Below, in pieces: positions 27,001-40,900 of a stretch of 64,000 bases of DNA. Below the pieces are notes generated by a model that saw nothing but the letters and a program-made list of their open reading frames with translations, ran no database searches and had not been told where the DNA came from. Position numbers and translations under genes: made by a program. The stretch lies in assembly GCF_964340395.1 (NCBI RefSeq), contig NC_135560.1, forward strand, positions 23,531,675-23,595,674. The letters are read 5' to 3'. Position 1 is the first letter of the stretch; the number at the start of each line of letters is the position of its first letter. This DNA is from Glandiceps talaboti. Lineage: Eukaryota; Hemichordata; Enteropneusta; Spengelidae.

Positions 27001-29251
27001 TTCAAATGTGATGATGTTTCAAAGATGTTTAAAATGCATTCATTCCACCGACCTCTTCAAACAAACTCTTACCCACAGGAAGTGCCGAGAGATATACTGT
27101 ATAACATGTGTTAGGTCAGAGGTCAAGCTTTGATCAATGCCTTCCCAGGAGATGTCATCAAATTATGGCTGCCTTTTGCAGGTAGACAGTTTTGTATTTC
27201 ATTAGGAAATTGAAAGCTTAGCTATGAAATTGAAATTCTAAAAACAAAAACACAAGAAAAGAAAACATTAAAGTTAAACAATTTTGCAGACTGTTTCTGA
27301 AAGCTTTTCAACAAAATGGTATTTTCACTTTCAACTTTACAACCAAAGAGTGACATGTTATGAGAAGTGAAATTCTAAACACAGAAAGTTAGGATGTAAT
27401 TTTAAATAAAAGTGTCTGCATATGTTAAAAATTGAGAGACTACACCCTTCCTGCTGTTGTAGAATGCAAACACATGAAACTGGAGATAATAAACTTCATG
27501 GCTGCCTTCATGAGTTTTTTATCTAGCTGCATGTAGAGATATTAAGGAGCTGTGAAGAGTTGTCTGTGTTATGAATAGCTCATATGTCACCTTATCTCAC
27601 ATTGTGAAGGTCAATACTGCTTAAACCAAGCAGTGATTATAACATGGGATAGGCTAAAGTCAGCAGTATAGCTTTTCAGTTGAATGTAAACATGTCATTT
27701 GTACAGAGTTTATATACATAGTTGACCTAGCCTAGAACAAGACCAGATGCTATTACACGGCTTTAGAACAAAGGGCTTGAATTTCAAACTAGAAGCCATG
27801 GTAAAATCATTAGAAATAACAATATTGGTGTTATTTGATTATAAGGTACATTGTAATCATAAGACGATAAATAGCACATTCTTCACTGTCTAAAAGTACA
27901 GATTTGAAGTGAATTTAGAATCTTAAGTTGTCTAGAAGTGGTTTTGAATCGGTACCACAAGTTGTTTCATGTACAGTCCAGTATTAGCTTACAAGTCTGT
28001 ATAATATAGCCTAGACACATGTTGTTGGCTTTCTATCCTAGAGACCCTTCATTAACATAGATGTTGGCATGCATTTTACATTCTCTTCTACGCCAAGGGC
28101 AAATACAAAAGTTAACTTAAGCCCACAGATAATTAGTTTGGAATCTAAAGTTGTCATGTTGTGTAGCGTACTACGAAAATGTGGTGAAATAGAGGGTCTT
28201 GTTTATCGATTAAAGGCAGACTAGGAATGAGTGTCACCCACTGTCAAAGACTATGCAGTTATCTATAAATTCAAACACAGTTGTGGTTCATAATTTATAG
28301 TTGGAGATTTATGTACAATCAAGCTGGAAAGAACGAATTGTGACTACGTGACGGTCCATTACTTTCAAGTCCTTGGACTGCAAGAAGGAAATGATACACA
28401 GTTTATCATGAAATTGTGTCCTGTTAGTAGTCATTAGAGGACCCAAATAAGAGGTTTTATGCAATAAATCATACTTAGAAGTATGACCTTAAGGTGTGAT
28501 GTATGTGTGGAGCTTTATTACCATAGACTTACACATCCAATATCCTATGACATGGTATTACTTTAGGCCTTGAAAATGAGAACAACACATTCTCTCACAT
28601 TGGCTGAGTATTATGGTTGTCAGAGGTGTATGTGTATTAGACAGTTGTGTCACAGAGAGAGAGCGAGAGTGTGTGTGTGTGAAGCTGACGTTAGTGATCA
28701 GAAATAGTTGTGTAACTTCACTAAAGTAATGTATCATGTATTGAATGTCAACGGAATTACTTTTGATATTTAAGAATTACTGTAAACATGGAAATTTTGC
28801 AATTTTAAAGTCTTCAGCTAGTTCTTAAAGACTAATTTTTATGGCGTTTTAGTTAATACTAATTATTTTCGTGTTTTTGTTTTCCGGCAAAATATTCAGT
28901 GAAAATAAGTCTTGAGCGAAAATTTCCCAGTTTACAGTATATAATATACACAGTGGAAAATTTTGTTTTGAGTGATAGCATTTGTTGGTTATGTGAAGTT
29001 AGTTTTAATAGTTAATATAGAATTTGTGAAGTGTCAGGTCTATTTATTTCAGTAAAGTCTTTATCTAAACTTACAATTTGCATTTGAGTTGTACTAACTG
29101 ACTGACATTCAAACAATTAACAATTTAATGATATGACAGGAAATTGTTTCCAACCTTCAACTGATATGTACTAAAATCTTGACATTTGCCATGGTTACCA
29201 TGAAATAATAGGTCAAATAAATGTACACAGCTTTAGAGGATTTAGATTATT

Positions 29252-29289
29252 ATTTGCATATTATTTGCATATCATTTACATATGCTAAT
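29252..29289. promoter_or_regulatory. Cluster of POU octamer-type motifs
   Basis: ATTTGCAT (reverse complement of the octamer ATGCAAAT) occurs at 29252-29259 and 29263-29270, with the variant ATGCTAAT at 29282-29289. Three octamer-type sites in 38 bp make a candidate POU-bound enhancer. Confidence 0.35.
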
Positions 29290-30525
29290 TTTGTAAACCA
29301 GGACTTTTGTTGGGCTATTAAAAATATTGTGTTGTTGCTAGCAGTACCTTTATTGTTTGCCTGGAGAATATTGTAATTTAGCAAAAGAGATCGTAAATGT
29401 AAAGTAAACATGATAAAAAAATGAGAGATCTGTCAGATTGTGAAATGATAAACTTAGATTGGATGGAAAATAGAGTGATTTGTGTTGATTTATGTTAGCC
29501 TTGGTGTGTGTCATTGGAAAGTGTCTTTATTACTTACTTGGTTGAGTACAGATTTGACAGGACTAGTAAATCAGCACCAACTGAATTGCAGTGTGTTGTA
29601 CATATTGCGCTTTATTTATGATGCCTACATCTGGTGGCTTTATCTACATATTAGTTGTAATATTGTCAGACTCTCTTTGTAACTGGAGTATAACACTTTG
29701 ACTAAAGATCACACTTTGTAGATTTACATTTACATTTTAGTACAAAATCTTTGAAATTCATTTACAAAATCATTAAAAAAAAAAAAATTTTTGAAAGGGC
29801 CTCTCTTCAGGTCAGGTCTGTGTAAACGATAATGGCTATGGCAGGATTAGAGCGTTTTAAAACATGTTTACACTGTGAAACCTAGAGATGTAATTTTTCC
29901 AAAATATGTGGAAAAATGCAGTACGTTTGTAGGTATTTAAATTTGGAGGGAAATGTGAAATTTTTCCACACAAAGTAGAATGACCTGTGAATATTTGGTT
30001 TTAAGTAGGTTGATATACTTTAAACCCAAAATAGTATAATAGGAAATAAAGCTTACAAATTATGTTGAAATATTTGGCTGTAAAACGGTTTGGTAACTGG
30101 ATTATCATAGAGGAAAAATGAACTCTTCAGGATTGTATTTTGAGAGTCCAATTAGAGGTATATGTATTCTATCAAGGATTGGTAGATACCATCAGATGCT
30201 ATCTATTAGAAATGATATCTTGAAGGTCAAGAGGCATATCTCCCCAACATGTCATTCATTCTACAGGGTCAACATATTTCAACTTCAGTCGTCTTCTTTT
30301 CAATAAAATCCTATTTTCCTGTGTTCATGATAAGCCTGCGTGATTGGAAAAGAGTTAAAAATTGACCTCTTAGTTCACCCTTTGCCAGTTTGATATCTCA
30401 GTTGTACTGTCATCTTGATAGCGTTGATAGTCAAGAAAAAAGACTTGTAAAATTGTGAGGCTGAATCGGAGTGATGGACATTTATAAAAAAAAGAAAGAA
30501 AAAAGACTGAACATTGCAGGTTTAA

Positions 30526-30529
<4 letters not shown>

Positions 30530-30595
<66 letters not shown>

Positions 30596-30606
30596 TGTGT
30601 GTGTGC

Positions 30607-30667
<61 letters not shown>

Positions 30668-30676
30668 TATGTATGT
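30530..30676. repeat. Microsatellite (GT)n
   Basis: About 150 bp of GT with rare AT or GC interruptions. Overlapping frames on both strands are artefacts. Confidence 0.97.
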
Positions 30677-32057
30677 GTTTTGCACAGGGATTATATTCTT
30701 ATCTGTCCACTCCCTAGTTACATGTGTGCTTAGCAACATTTGATGATGACCAGATGTGATTATGTGCTAGATTTTTGTTATATTGTTTTGAGAGGTCTGG
30801 TCATGTTCTTTGTTTACATTGTCACAGACTGAGTTTCATGGCTCTTTCAGCTTAGTAGACTGACTGATAGATGTGAAGGTAGTGTTACAGGCATGTCAAA
30901 ATGTGTATGTCTGTGGGTGTGTCTGTGGGTGTGCATAGGGATGTATGTAAATGACAAAACGACTTTAAAAACTGCCGAAGTGATTGCCATGATGCACTAC
31001 AATGTCATTGCTACATTAAAAAGTTGATTACATGTAATGTTAGGAGTGTGGCTAGTTGGGGGTTAGGGTGGGAGGGTGAGGGTCACAAAAGAAATGTTGA
31101 GTACAATACTAGTCAGGAGGAGGGGGGGGGGGGTTGGTGGGGTGTTGTCAAAACAGGTTGTGCTGAATAAAAGTTAAGTTGGCAGGATTTGAGGCATTGT
31201 TTGGAAGGATGATAAAAATTGTAAAATCTTGGAAATTTGTAACATTTAGAAAATAAAATTCTTACTGAATCTGAAAATAAGACAAAAAAGTGAAGAATGA
31301 GTTTTTAAAATGAATTTGACACATCAATTGTGTCTGATGTATGTGACATGTGAAAAACTACTAAAATTTGATAAAATTGATGGAAATTGCTTGATATTCC
31401 AAATACGAGTGTTGCACTCTTGTGCATCAGCCACTGGAGGATTGTGGGTAATTTGATGCCGTGTATATGTAAAGTAAAGATTGAGATAATAGATTTGATG
31501 TGACCATTGGGATGTACTGGTTATTGTAATAATGGAAGAGATAAAAGTTCATCCTCACTACAGTAATATTGAGATTACTTCATCTCTCTGTTATTACTTC
31601 ACTTTGCACAGTTTTCTTGTGGTTTGATCATTTCAGGTCAGGAATTTTCAAATTCTGTATTTTTTTCAAATGTTGCAGCTGTCATGTTTTCACCATCTAG
31701 AATTTTTTGTACAAAAAATGACAAGATTAAGTGCTGCATTGATTGACTGTGTAAGGTAACAGTGTATCAGACTCATTTAAAAGTGAAATTATTTCATGCA
31801 TGGATAAGTACTACACTGCTGTCACACTGGAGCTTATTTTTCCACCAAAATTTTCAGCTTACAAATTGTCAATTTTAAAAAAAATATTTTGATGATTAAC
31901 ACATATTCCATTTTGTACAAAATGTGGGAAACTTGCGTGAAAAAAATATTTGATTTAGTTTAAAGAAAATGAACAAAATGAAGTTAGTCTAGTATTTCAA
32001 AAGAATACATGCAATGTATGTACAAGAGGAAAAGTGCTGTCTTTAGGTGATAGTGCA

Positions 32058-32080
32058 ATATATATATATATATATATATT
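32058..32080. repeat. Microsatellite (TA)n
   Basis: About eleven TA units in the long intron. Confidence 0.9.
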
Positions 32081-32789
32081 GTGATATGCAGCCATAGCTT
32101 GTATGTAGTAATCTGTTTTATAATCACAACCTACTGAAAACGAGTAACCAAAATTTAAAATTAGCTGTGAAAGATTGTTATATTAATTCAGTTAATAGGA
32201 GTTTCACATATCATAAAACTACAATTTTCACCAAATTTTTGCATCGCCATATTTGGACATTGTTTATCAGTATGTAGATGAAAGCTAATATTGATGACTA
32301 ACAAAAGCTTGCCTCTAGTAAGTGCTATGTTTTTTAAGACATGCACACAATTTAGCTATGTACCGAGTTACCCAAAGGACATATCAACATATTACAGACG
32401 TTTGACATTTCATGCAACACTAAAGCTAACTTGCCAGGAAAGGGGAAGGGATTTGTGTAAATCCCTTTAGGCATAAGCTGCTCCAGAACACTGTCAGTGT
32501 GACGTGTGATTGTCTTGTAAAACACATACACCCAGGGAAAGATGGGTGTCAAAGTATACATCTTCTAGGCACCCTGCACACCTGAAAAAAAAAGTCTCCT
32601 GCACACCTGATATAACAGCTTTATCTTTGTCTTTCTAATACGATGTGACATTAAATTGACTCCATTCTTATCTGCTTCCCACTTGTGCTAAGGCATGTAT
32701 CTCTGAAATATGCTGAGAGGAAAATAAAGTATGAATTAGATATGCTATATATATGTCACAGTTTGGATTTGCTGTATTGTTACATCAAC

Positions 32790-32802
32790 AGGTCAAAGGT
32801 CA
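32790..32802 (+). promoter_or_regulatory. Perfect DR1 nuclear-receptor element
   Basis: AGGTCAAAGGTCA lies about 100 bp before the acceptor of the first coding exon. It is the same sequence, in opposite orientation, as the element at 4402-4414. Confidence 0.45.
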
Positions 32803-32901
32803 ATATAAGTCAGCTCTAAGACATCATTGTACATTACTTCATAAATTGTGTATTGACAAAAAACTCATTTTGGTTGCTTTCATATTCTTTTTTTTTAATA
32901 G

Positions 32902-33627
32902 GAAAACATAACCAGTCAGTACTCTGAGAGTGGCGGTGTCACGAGTGAACAACGGAAGGTGTCTCCTCTGGGAAAGATGGCAAATGTTTTGCGGGAACAG
33001 GAGAACAGTTTGCCATATGATAGCGGTGACGAGTGGGAAATTGGACTCGGTGATCTGATCATTGACTTAGATGCTGATTTAGAAAAAGAAAAACATACCA
33101 ATGATGGGAAAAATAACACTCCTGATGCTAGTCCTCTTAAAATTGGTAAGATGAAGATTAAACGTAAAACCAGTGGAGTGAAGAGTGAATCTGCAAAATA
33201 CGAAATTTCACAAAAAAAGGACGGATCTGTTACACCTACAAAAATGGAATTACCACAAAGTAGTCATGAACATTTAAACGGAATGTGTAATGAAAAACTA
33301 GGGAAACAATCTCCTGAGGATAAAGGCGGAAAGTCTGGCCGAAGTGGGGGTCATCATAAACGAGATGGTGGAAACAGACAAGATAAAAATAGTAACCGAG
33401 GTAATGATAGTGGACAAAACAATGGATCTAACTCCAGTGGGGACGGTTACCATGGTAATGCTGATGGCAACAGCGGATCTGGTCGTGATGGGGGTGATAA
33501 TAATCGTGACCGTGAAAAGGACAGTGGCGATAAAGATGATCCTAATGACGATGACAACGAAAATAAAAATGAAAGCACAAAAACCCCAAAACAGAAAAAT
33601 GAAAGGAAAAAATCTAAAGGGGAAAAG
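32902..33627 (+). CDS. ZNF608/ZNF609: ZNF608/609 coding exon 1 (ATG at 32977)
   Basis: The acceptor is a T-rich tract ending AATAG at 32901; the donor AAAAG|GTAAGG follows 33627 (phase 0). The frame is open from 32902, but the first ATG is at 32977 in a good context (A at -3, G at +4), giving MANVLREQ about 13 residues before the conserved YDSGDEW motif, as in vertebrate relatives. Bases 32902-32976 are therefore taken as 5' UTR. A GTG at 32959 begins a slightly longer frame but is not a plausible start. The second half encodes a Gly/Asn/Asp/Lys-rich low-complexity segment that is not conserved. If a further coding exon lies upstream, the N-terminus would be longer. Confidence 0.93.
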
Positions 33628-36600
33628 GTAAGGCCCTAATGCAGGTAGAATATTCTAATCATAACAGTTGATATTCATTTATAATAGTCATAGCTATCAA
33701 AGATAGAAACAGCATGTTTGACACTAGTCTGTAAAATGTGTGGTGTTGTTGGCCATATCAGGATTGTCAAATCTGTGGTTGAAAGATTGGCATGACATGT
33801 TTTTGTACCATACAGACTAGTTTGACACCCCAAACAAGTAATTGAGAAAAAAATATAGTGTCTGTAAAGAGTTCTACTCATATTATTTCTAAATAACCAT
33901 CAAAACAAGTGTCTTGTTTCAGTTAGGAAAGTATGCTAAACAAGTTGACAACTTAAAAAAAAACAATTAAGAAATGATGTGACCTTTGTCTTGACCTCTT
34001 TGACTTTGTGTAAGACTTGCCTCATTGGATGAAGTTGAAAATAGATGAGTCCTGAAAGATGCAATCTGTTGTATTTCGTTGAAATTTTAATTTCCTGTTC
34101 TCTCAGGAACTCTTGCTGAAATGAATATGTTCATCTCTTAAAGTTGTATCATAATGAACATTTGCGTACATTTCATGTCGGCCTCAGGAGAGAATATACA
34201 TTTGTATGCACTGGCCTCTGAGCTCAGCTCACCCTTGTAAATTATGAAATGAAGCTGATGTAAATGGGAAACGACTGATGCAAATATGGGATGTTGATAT
34301 ATTGTAAAGACTAGTTGAAATGTATTTAGGTAGAACCATTAATGTGTCAGAAAAGAAAGTCAATTCTGGCAAAATTCAATGATCGGCCAAAACAGTAATG
34401 GTATTTTTATGCTGCTATTAAATGCTTCTAAGTATTCGTATCACAACAGGATTCTCTTGCTTGTAAGGCAGAGAAGAGTAATTTACATTCATCAGAGAAG
34501 CGAGAGGTTTTATTGAAAAACGATTAGATAGGCAATTGAAATTTCCATGGCATTACAGGTTCAGATAAGTTTGATAATAACATCACAGGCCTTACACGTT
34601 TTAAGGTTGAAAGGGAAATGAAAGCTGTCCTGTCATAAGCTGTCTTCTCTGTGTTTCCTGTTTCTTCCTCATTTTCTACTGTCTCTGTGTTGATGGATTT
34701 CATCCTATTAATCAGTTTGTGTTAAAATTGTAAAATTGCATTGTCTTTTTGAAACTGCTGGGAACACCTAACCTAATCCTAACGTCAAAAAATGTTCCAC
34801 AATTTAGTCATCTTTAAAACCAAATTTAGAAAATTTTAATTTTAACAATTTCCTCTCATAATTTTGTCATGATACGATGTGTTTTACAGTGAGATTAACC
34901 CCCCCAAATTCCACATTTCTGTTTTTTGTTGTTTTGGAAAAGAGTATCTGCTTAAGTTTTGGTGCTGTGGTTATTTTGATAATAGCAGAATTAAAATACA
35001 TAAAGTCACTTATCATATTTATAGAAACAATTACTATCTGAATATAAATTCCTAAAAAATATGTGATGAACAATGATAATGCATTTTATATTTTTATGAT
35101 TAATTAATTAATTAATCAGTTAGAATGATGACAATATTTTGAGTTTAATCCTAAAGGGCAAATTCTTGAATAGATAGAAAAAGGTGAGTGGGTTGATGAG
35201 AAATTAAATTATATTCTCTTCTCATTACTCAGTACATGTGCCACTCTAGTGTCATCCATGATCACATAATTAACACAAAGATATATTTAGTAAATTGTTT
35301 TCATTGTGAGACTTCCTAATGATAGGATGCTTGTTTGTTAACAAATATTTAAAGACAGACAACCTTAGTCAAATACAGCGCAGGCAGGCAGGCGGTACAA
35401 AGTCCGTTTGCATGTTTGCGTGGTATCACACAGTTATTACTGTAGGCACCCTGTTTGATATGCCATGCATATCTGTCACATTATTTTCGAACCTTATACA
35501 TAGTCATTCTGGAATTCAGTATTAGTTCAGCCGTTATAAATTAAAATGACTAACATCATGTCAAATATGAAGCAAGATATTGATAAAAGACAACATACAT
35601 CTGTTGCAAAGTCATACAATTATTTCAGAGTGTAGTAGTACAATTATTTCAGAGTGTATAAACATAGTATATAAAAGTATTAGCTGTTCTTTTCTCTAGG
35701 ATATAGTACGCATACTCTGCGAATAAATAATTTGATCAAAATTCTGTCTTTTAAAAAAAAATCTTTTTGTACATTTTTTGCATATCTCAAAAAGCATATG
35801 ATGCCTAACAAAAAAGGTGAAAGGTCAACAGTGGATATGTGAAGGACTGACTACTATTATATTCTATATACAGGGTGCTATTGTCTCTAAAACACTATGT
35901 AGTACAAACTAACTTAATTTCTTAGATTTTCATCTCCTCACCACTGAATCAGAACTCATCATAGTAACACACAATTTGAGTAATACCTGGTAACCTTTGT
36001 ACCACCCACAGAGGCGTGTAATATTTCATAGATTGTTGTTTTCTTATTGCTTAGAATGTCGTTTTCTTAGGAAAATATTGTACGAATCTTGCTGCTACAA
36101 ATGTATCAATGTCTCTTCCCCTTACATGTAGGAATATAAAAGGTTGTTATATTTAGTCTGTAGACCTGGAAAACAACAATCTATGAAATATTACACGCCC
36201 CTGTGGTACCACCTGCCATAAATTGATAGGGGTGTGTTTATTACTAGATAATCTCTGTGATGGAGAGTAACATGTTTCCTAATAGTGAAGGGGAAAATGT
36301 ATCAGTGAGGTTAAAATACTGAAAACAAAAACTCAGTATCTAGATCTGATTACAAGATTTTTATGACCAAACATAATATATCGCATGGTTATTGTTATAA
36401 AGTTGTCTGGACTGGTTTTTTTTTAATGTTTGTATAAAAGATAACTGTTTAGATATTATGGGATAGACGGGTTAGCAGTTGCAAATTACAATTTTGCTAA
36501 ACATGGCTAAGTCTTTTAAAGTTGTGTATTGTTTTTTGTGCCATTTGGTATTTTAAGAGATGAAGAAAAGTAAATTTATATCAAGACAGCCATTTAATTG

Positions 36601-37863
36601 AATTTAATGGAATTTTTCATCACTCTAAGATATGCATGATCAGATATTAATGTCAGTTTTATGCAATGTCATGGCCATGTCACTCTCAATGTTCGTAATC
36701 ATTCAGGCATAAAGCAAAGAATACAAAGCAATTTCCCTCTTTTATCTCTCACTTATACTTAATATATTATAATAACTGTTTCAAAAAGGTTTACTCTCGA
36801 TACTTCATTGCAATTCATCCACCAATAGAATGTTATATTATACAGCACTACAGAGATAGTTTAGAAAATTGATACTGAATGAAGATCGCCATTATTTTTT
36901 CAAACTGGGCTGTCAGTCATGAAGGGAGCAGTTTTGACATGTTTCTGCAATATATATACAGTGGAGAGTACACGTTGGCATGTATATCAATTACGTTAAC
37001 CTTTTATGGCTGACTGCAGTCTCTCAATAAATTTCTTAAGTTCGTCAGACAATGCAGCTCTCACGTATTTGACCTGAAAGTGAAAACACGTCCCTATTAC
37101 AAGAGTATTTCAAGTAATGTGATATCTATTTTAACAAAGTTTTTTTTTTTTTACATCAAAGTTTATTTTGTGAAAATGATATATTATTAAGTGTCTTTAT
37201 ACTAACAGCTATAAATGATGTAGAGAAAGCCTGGAGAGAAAGAGAGATTCAGTTTCAATTTTTATGATAACATTGAAGTTTATGACTAGCACACATGCAC
37301 ACAGTGGTGTTGAATATAGCAATTAATAACATTCTTTTGAATAGACTGCTTAGTGATAAATGTATAGAAGGGTGAGACCTTATGTAGCCCCTATTAACAT
37401 AAAGTTACTGAAATACTTGTATCACCTGCTGGGTGTCACTGATGTTAATTACAGAGGTGTTGAGTTTCACACCTGTGTATGGTAGAGAGGTAGCCATATC
37501 TTTTGTCTAAGATGCAATGTAATCAACAAATACAGACTTTAGTTACAAAACAATGGCCAGCACAGATACTAGTCAAGAGTGTTTTCTAACAGCCAGGATA
37601 TATGGTTTATTTATATCAACATCATGTTGCGCTGTGATGGTTTGTAGCCCCTCTTTTACAATTGGACTCCGTATGTTCGCAATACACAATTTCTTTGACA
37701 TGCAGTACCCAATTTCATTCATTTCAAAGGTGACATCATATGGGACATGTACACTGCACTTGTTTTACATATGCAAATTTCACCAAATGGCAGCCATATT
37801 TGTAGTTAAAAATAATTATTGAATGTATAACTCAAAAACTGTAATACATATATAGAGACTTGA

Positions 37864-37914
<51 letters not shown>

Positions 37915-40900
37915 TACACACACACACACACTTTCGTAGTTATTTACATGAAACATTTTCACAAAATTTTCTTGTTATCATGGTTGATTTATCCCTAGGA
38001 AAGCCGTGTATGTGTATATACATGTACCTTTTCCCAAACACTAATAAACATACTACTAACCCTTAGCATCAAAGTTATAAATTCAAGACATAATACAAAT
38101 AGCCTTCAATTGTGACAAATATTGGAAGTTTTTGAATTTTTGTATGTGGTGTGTTCATCACGGGAGGACAAAAGAAAATGTAATATAAATTATACACAAG
38201 GTCGGTCTGGTCGAAATGTACTTGTAGTACAGAGTTCACATACTGAATTCTCAATTGTGTCACTGACTATGTATTTCCGAAAGGTCTAGTCGTTGATCCA
38301 CTGCTGCCCATGTTATATAAGCAGAAACAAGGCCTGGTCTTTCAGGCTGAAGTATATGAAATTTGAATTGTTTATTACATAGCCTGACGACAGCGTCATG
38401 TATGGTGTCTACTGAAAACAAAGAACCGTTCATTCATAACATTTGTTCATCTCTCCTGTTATTGCCCATAAATCAAGAATTGAACAGCCATATTGATGGT
38501 GAATAACACAAATGAAACAAGTGGTTTCGATTACTATGCCAACTAAAATCTGTTGTCTTTGTCAAACTACTGAAAACTGCTCTTTTTGTCATGATTTGAA
38601 AATAGGACACACCATTTACTGTAACAGCTGAAGCTTGTATTACTGATGTTTAGTGTGTGTGGTATCTAAGGCATGCTGCACATACACTAAAGAGATATCT
38701 TTTCACTTTTCTGAACAATGCCATGATGGTGACCAGCCTGCTGAGTCTGTACAGATGGCATTGTACAGAAAAGTGCAGTCGATCTGAAAAGTTGAGGTTA
38801 AAGGACTTTGTTGTATAGAAACAAGTAATCAGAATATTCTTGGCGTGCTAAGAAGTAGACAAATATAGCTATGTAATAAAGTAGGTATTTCAGTCAGCTG
38901 AGGGTTTTGTTATTTGTTTATTATCGTGTATTCCCAGATCTCTGTGACATGAATAATACAGACAGATATTGTGATGTGAATACATTGTGATAAAACATAC
39001 AATTTAGAAAAGAATGTTGTACATTCTTTTATGAAGTACTGCCTAGAGGGTGCGGGGTGATGATGGCTCTTAGAATTTCCATCTGTCTGAGTGGTGTTTT
39101 GGGAAGAAAAAGAAATTGTGTTCCCAAAGATAAAACACAAGAGTTGGCAAATAAATAAAGTGTGTAGGTTACAGCCAAAACAAGTTAACTGTTTGAATAT
39201 ACAAAAAGGATGGATAGTTCTTGAGACACAGTGGGACATTTATTTCTTGTCTATTCCCATGATATGCAGTCAGTATCACTTGATATACATTACCATTTCA
39301 AAATTGACAAAGCCTTTCAGCCATTTTGGGTAATCACACATCGGTAAAAAGTATAGTCAGTCATTTCCCTATAGACCATATTGCTCATACATCAATGACA
39401 TACGCTCATGTCAAAGACCCACAGAAAATTTAGCATGAAATCTGCTCATTTTGAGGACAAAGGACAAAGAATTGAGGCCTACAGCATGGGAGTATAAAAA
39501 GCCAAGAATGAGATATAATTCAATATTGAATCTGTTATATACAGCTTATCATGTTTCAGAAGCAAAGTTGTCAGAGGTTTTTGTATATAGACATTTCAAA
39601 CATTTTTTTGCAATTTTTTGCAGGCAATAAGATGAGATTATATCAGTCCTAAAAACTGATCGTAGTTGAGATGCCTGAAAAGTTTAACCTGATTCACAAG
39701 CTGCCTGACAGTTATAGTCAGTAAGGCTAATCTCTTTGGGAAAAGTCCAGCTGTTCCTGTTTTGATCAGGCTTTTTGTATGTTTCCAGGAACAGCTTTGA
39801 AACTAAAATTATACAGAAGCCTTTTATCTCAGTGTAATGGTCCATAGAATGTTGTGATTCATGGTATTAATTCAACCTTCTCACTGTCATTGGCGCCTGC
39901 TATTGAGAGCTTTTTGTCACAACAGATATGTTTGTTCGGATTTTGTGTCGTAATTTCTCCATCCTTCGCTATCCACTTGATCATTAGATCACATTGGTTT
40001 CATTTAGTCATAAGGTAATTTGCATATTGCATCTACATAAGCATGTGGTTTAACATACGTTAAGCAATCAACCCAAAGTTGAATGTGTAATTTATTACAT
40101 TGAAGACAAAGGACTGCCTTACATACAAGACAGGCACAATGTCTATTCATGTGAAATAGAGAGTTGAAATTTGATGTTAAAGAAATAAACTGATAGACAA
40201 AACTCTTCACGGTGGATAGATTAGATAGATAGATGTCAATTATTGGCATTGTAGCAGTTATTGTTATGATATTTGACTCATGCTTCTCATTAAGTCTGGG
40301 CTCTTTGTAAGTTGTGTTGTGTTTTTACATGGATCGCTATCACCAGGCAGCTGAACAAGGGCTGGATTGTATATCCAATGACAAAATTGATTAATTAGTA
40401 ACTAACTTAGAAAAACATTATCAGTAGTGCAGACGTTGTATTGACTTCAAAGTAAAAAATGTTGCCTGTTTGCAGTCTTTCAAGTTTCTGAAAAATTTGA
40501 ACATTTGAATAGTTCTTTCACATGTAAAAGAATGAGTAAAATACAGAGTGAAGGGAAAACTAATTTTATGAATTTCAAGAAAAAAATTATGAAAAAACCA
40601 CACACCCATTGTTTTGTTGTTCATTGGTGCTTTAAAAGTGTGGCTTAATTACCACTGACTACATTCATGAACACTATAGGATTACGATGCCAAGACTGTG
40701 TGTCGACTTTTAGACTGCTGTATGTGGTCGTTATAAGAGTGAGGTCAGAGGTCGGGTTATTGAAAGCCGAAAGGTCACTTGACAGGAGAGAATCAATTTA
40801 CACTTGTTTAGCCAGCCAGATAGCACATTCACTGTTGCAGTGGTATTTAAGCAATGTTTATGACAACACCCCAATTTACTTCTGTTTTATTTTGGATGAA

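Larger units (their letters stand above)
9278..32901 (+). other. ZNF608/ZNF609: Long first intron of the ZNF608/609 gene
   Basis: About 23.6 kb of AT-rich, CpG-poor sequence without a recognisable exon or nested gene. Notable contents, listed separately where clear: a CCAAT cluster and hairpin near 14.2-14.4 kb, a G-quadruplex candidate at 16.24 kb, a diverged tandem duplication at 23.2-23.5 kb, octamer motifs at 29.25 kb, a GT microsatellite at 30.5 kb, a G-run near 31.12 kb, a TA repeat at 32.06 kb and a DR1 element at 32.79 kb. The extent depends on the candidate 5' exon being real. Confidence 0.5.

Noticed and set aside
30471-30743. Cys-Val and Thr-His repeat frames
   Set aside because: They are artefacts of the GT microsatellite.
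32959-32976. Upstream GTG as the start of ZNF608/609
   Set aside because: Nuclear genes rarely use GTG; the ATG at 32977 has a good context and gives a family-like N-terminal distance to YDSGDEW.
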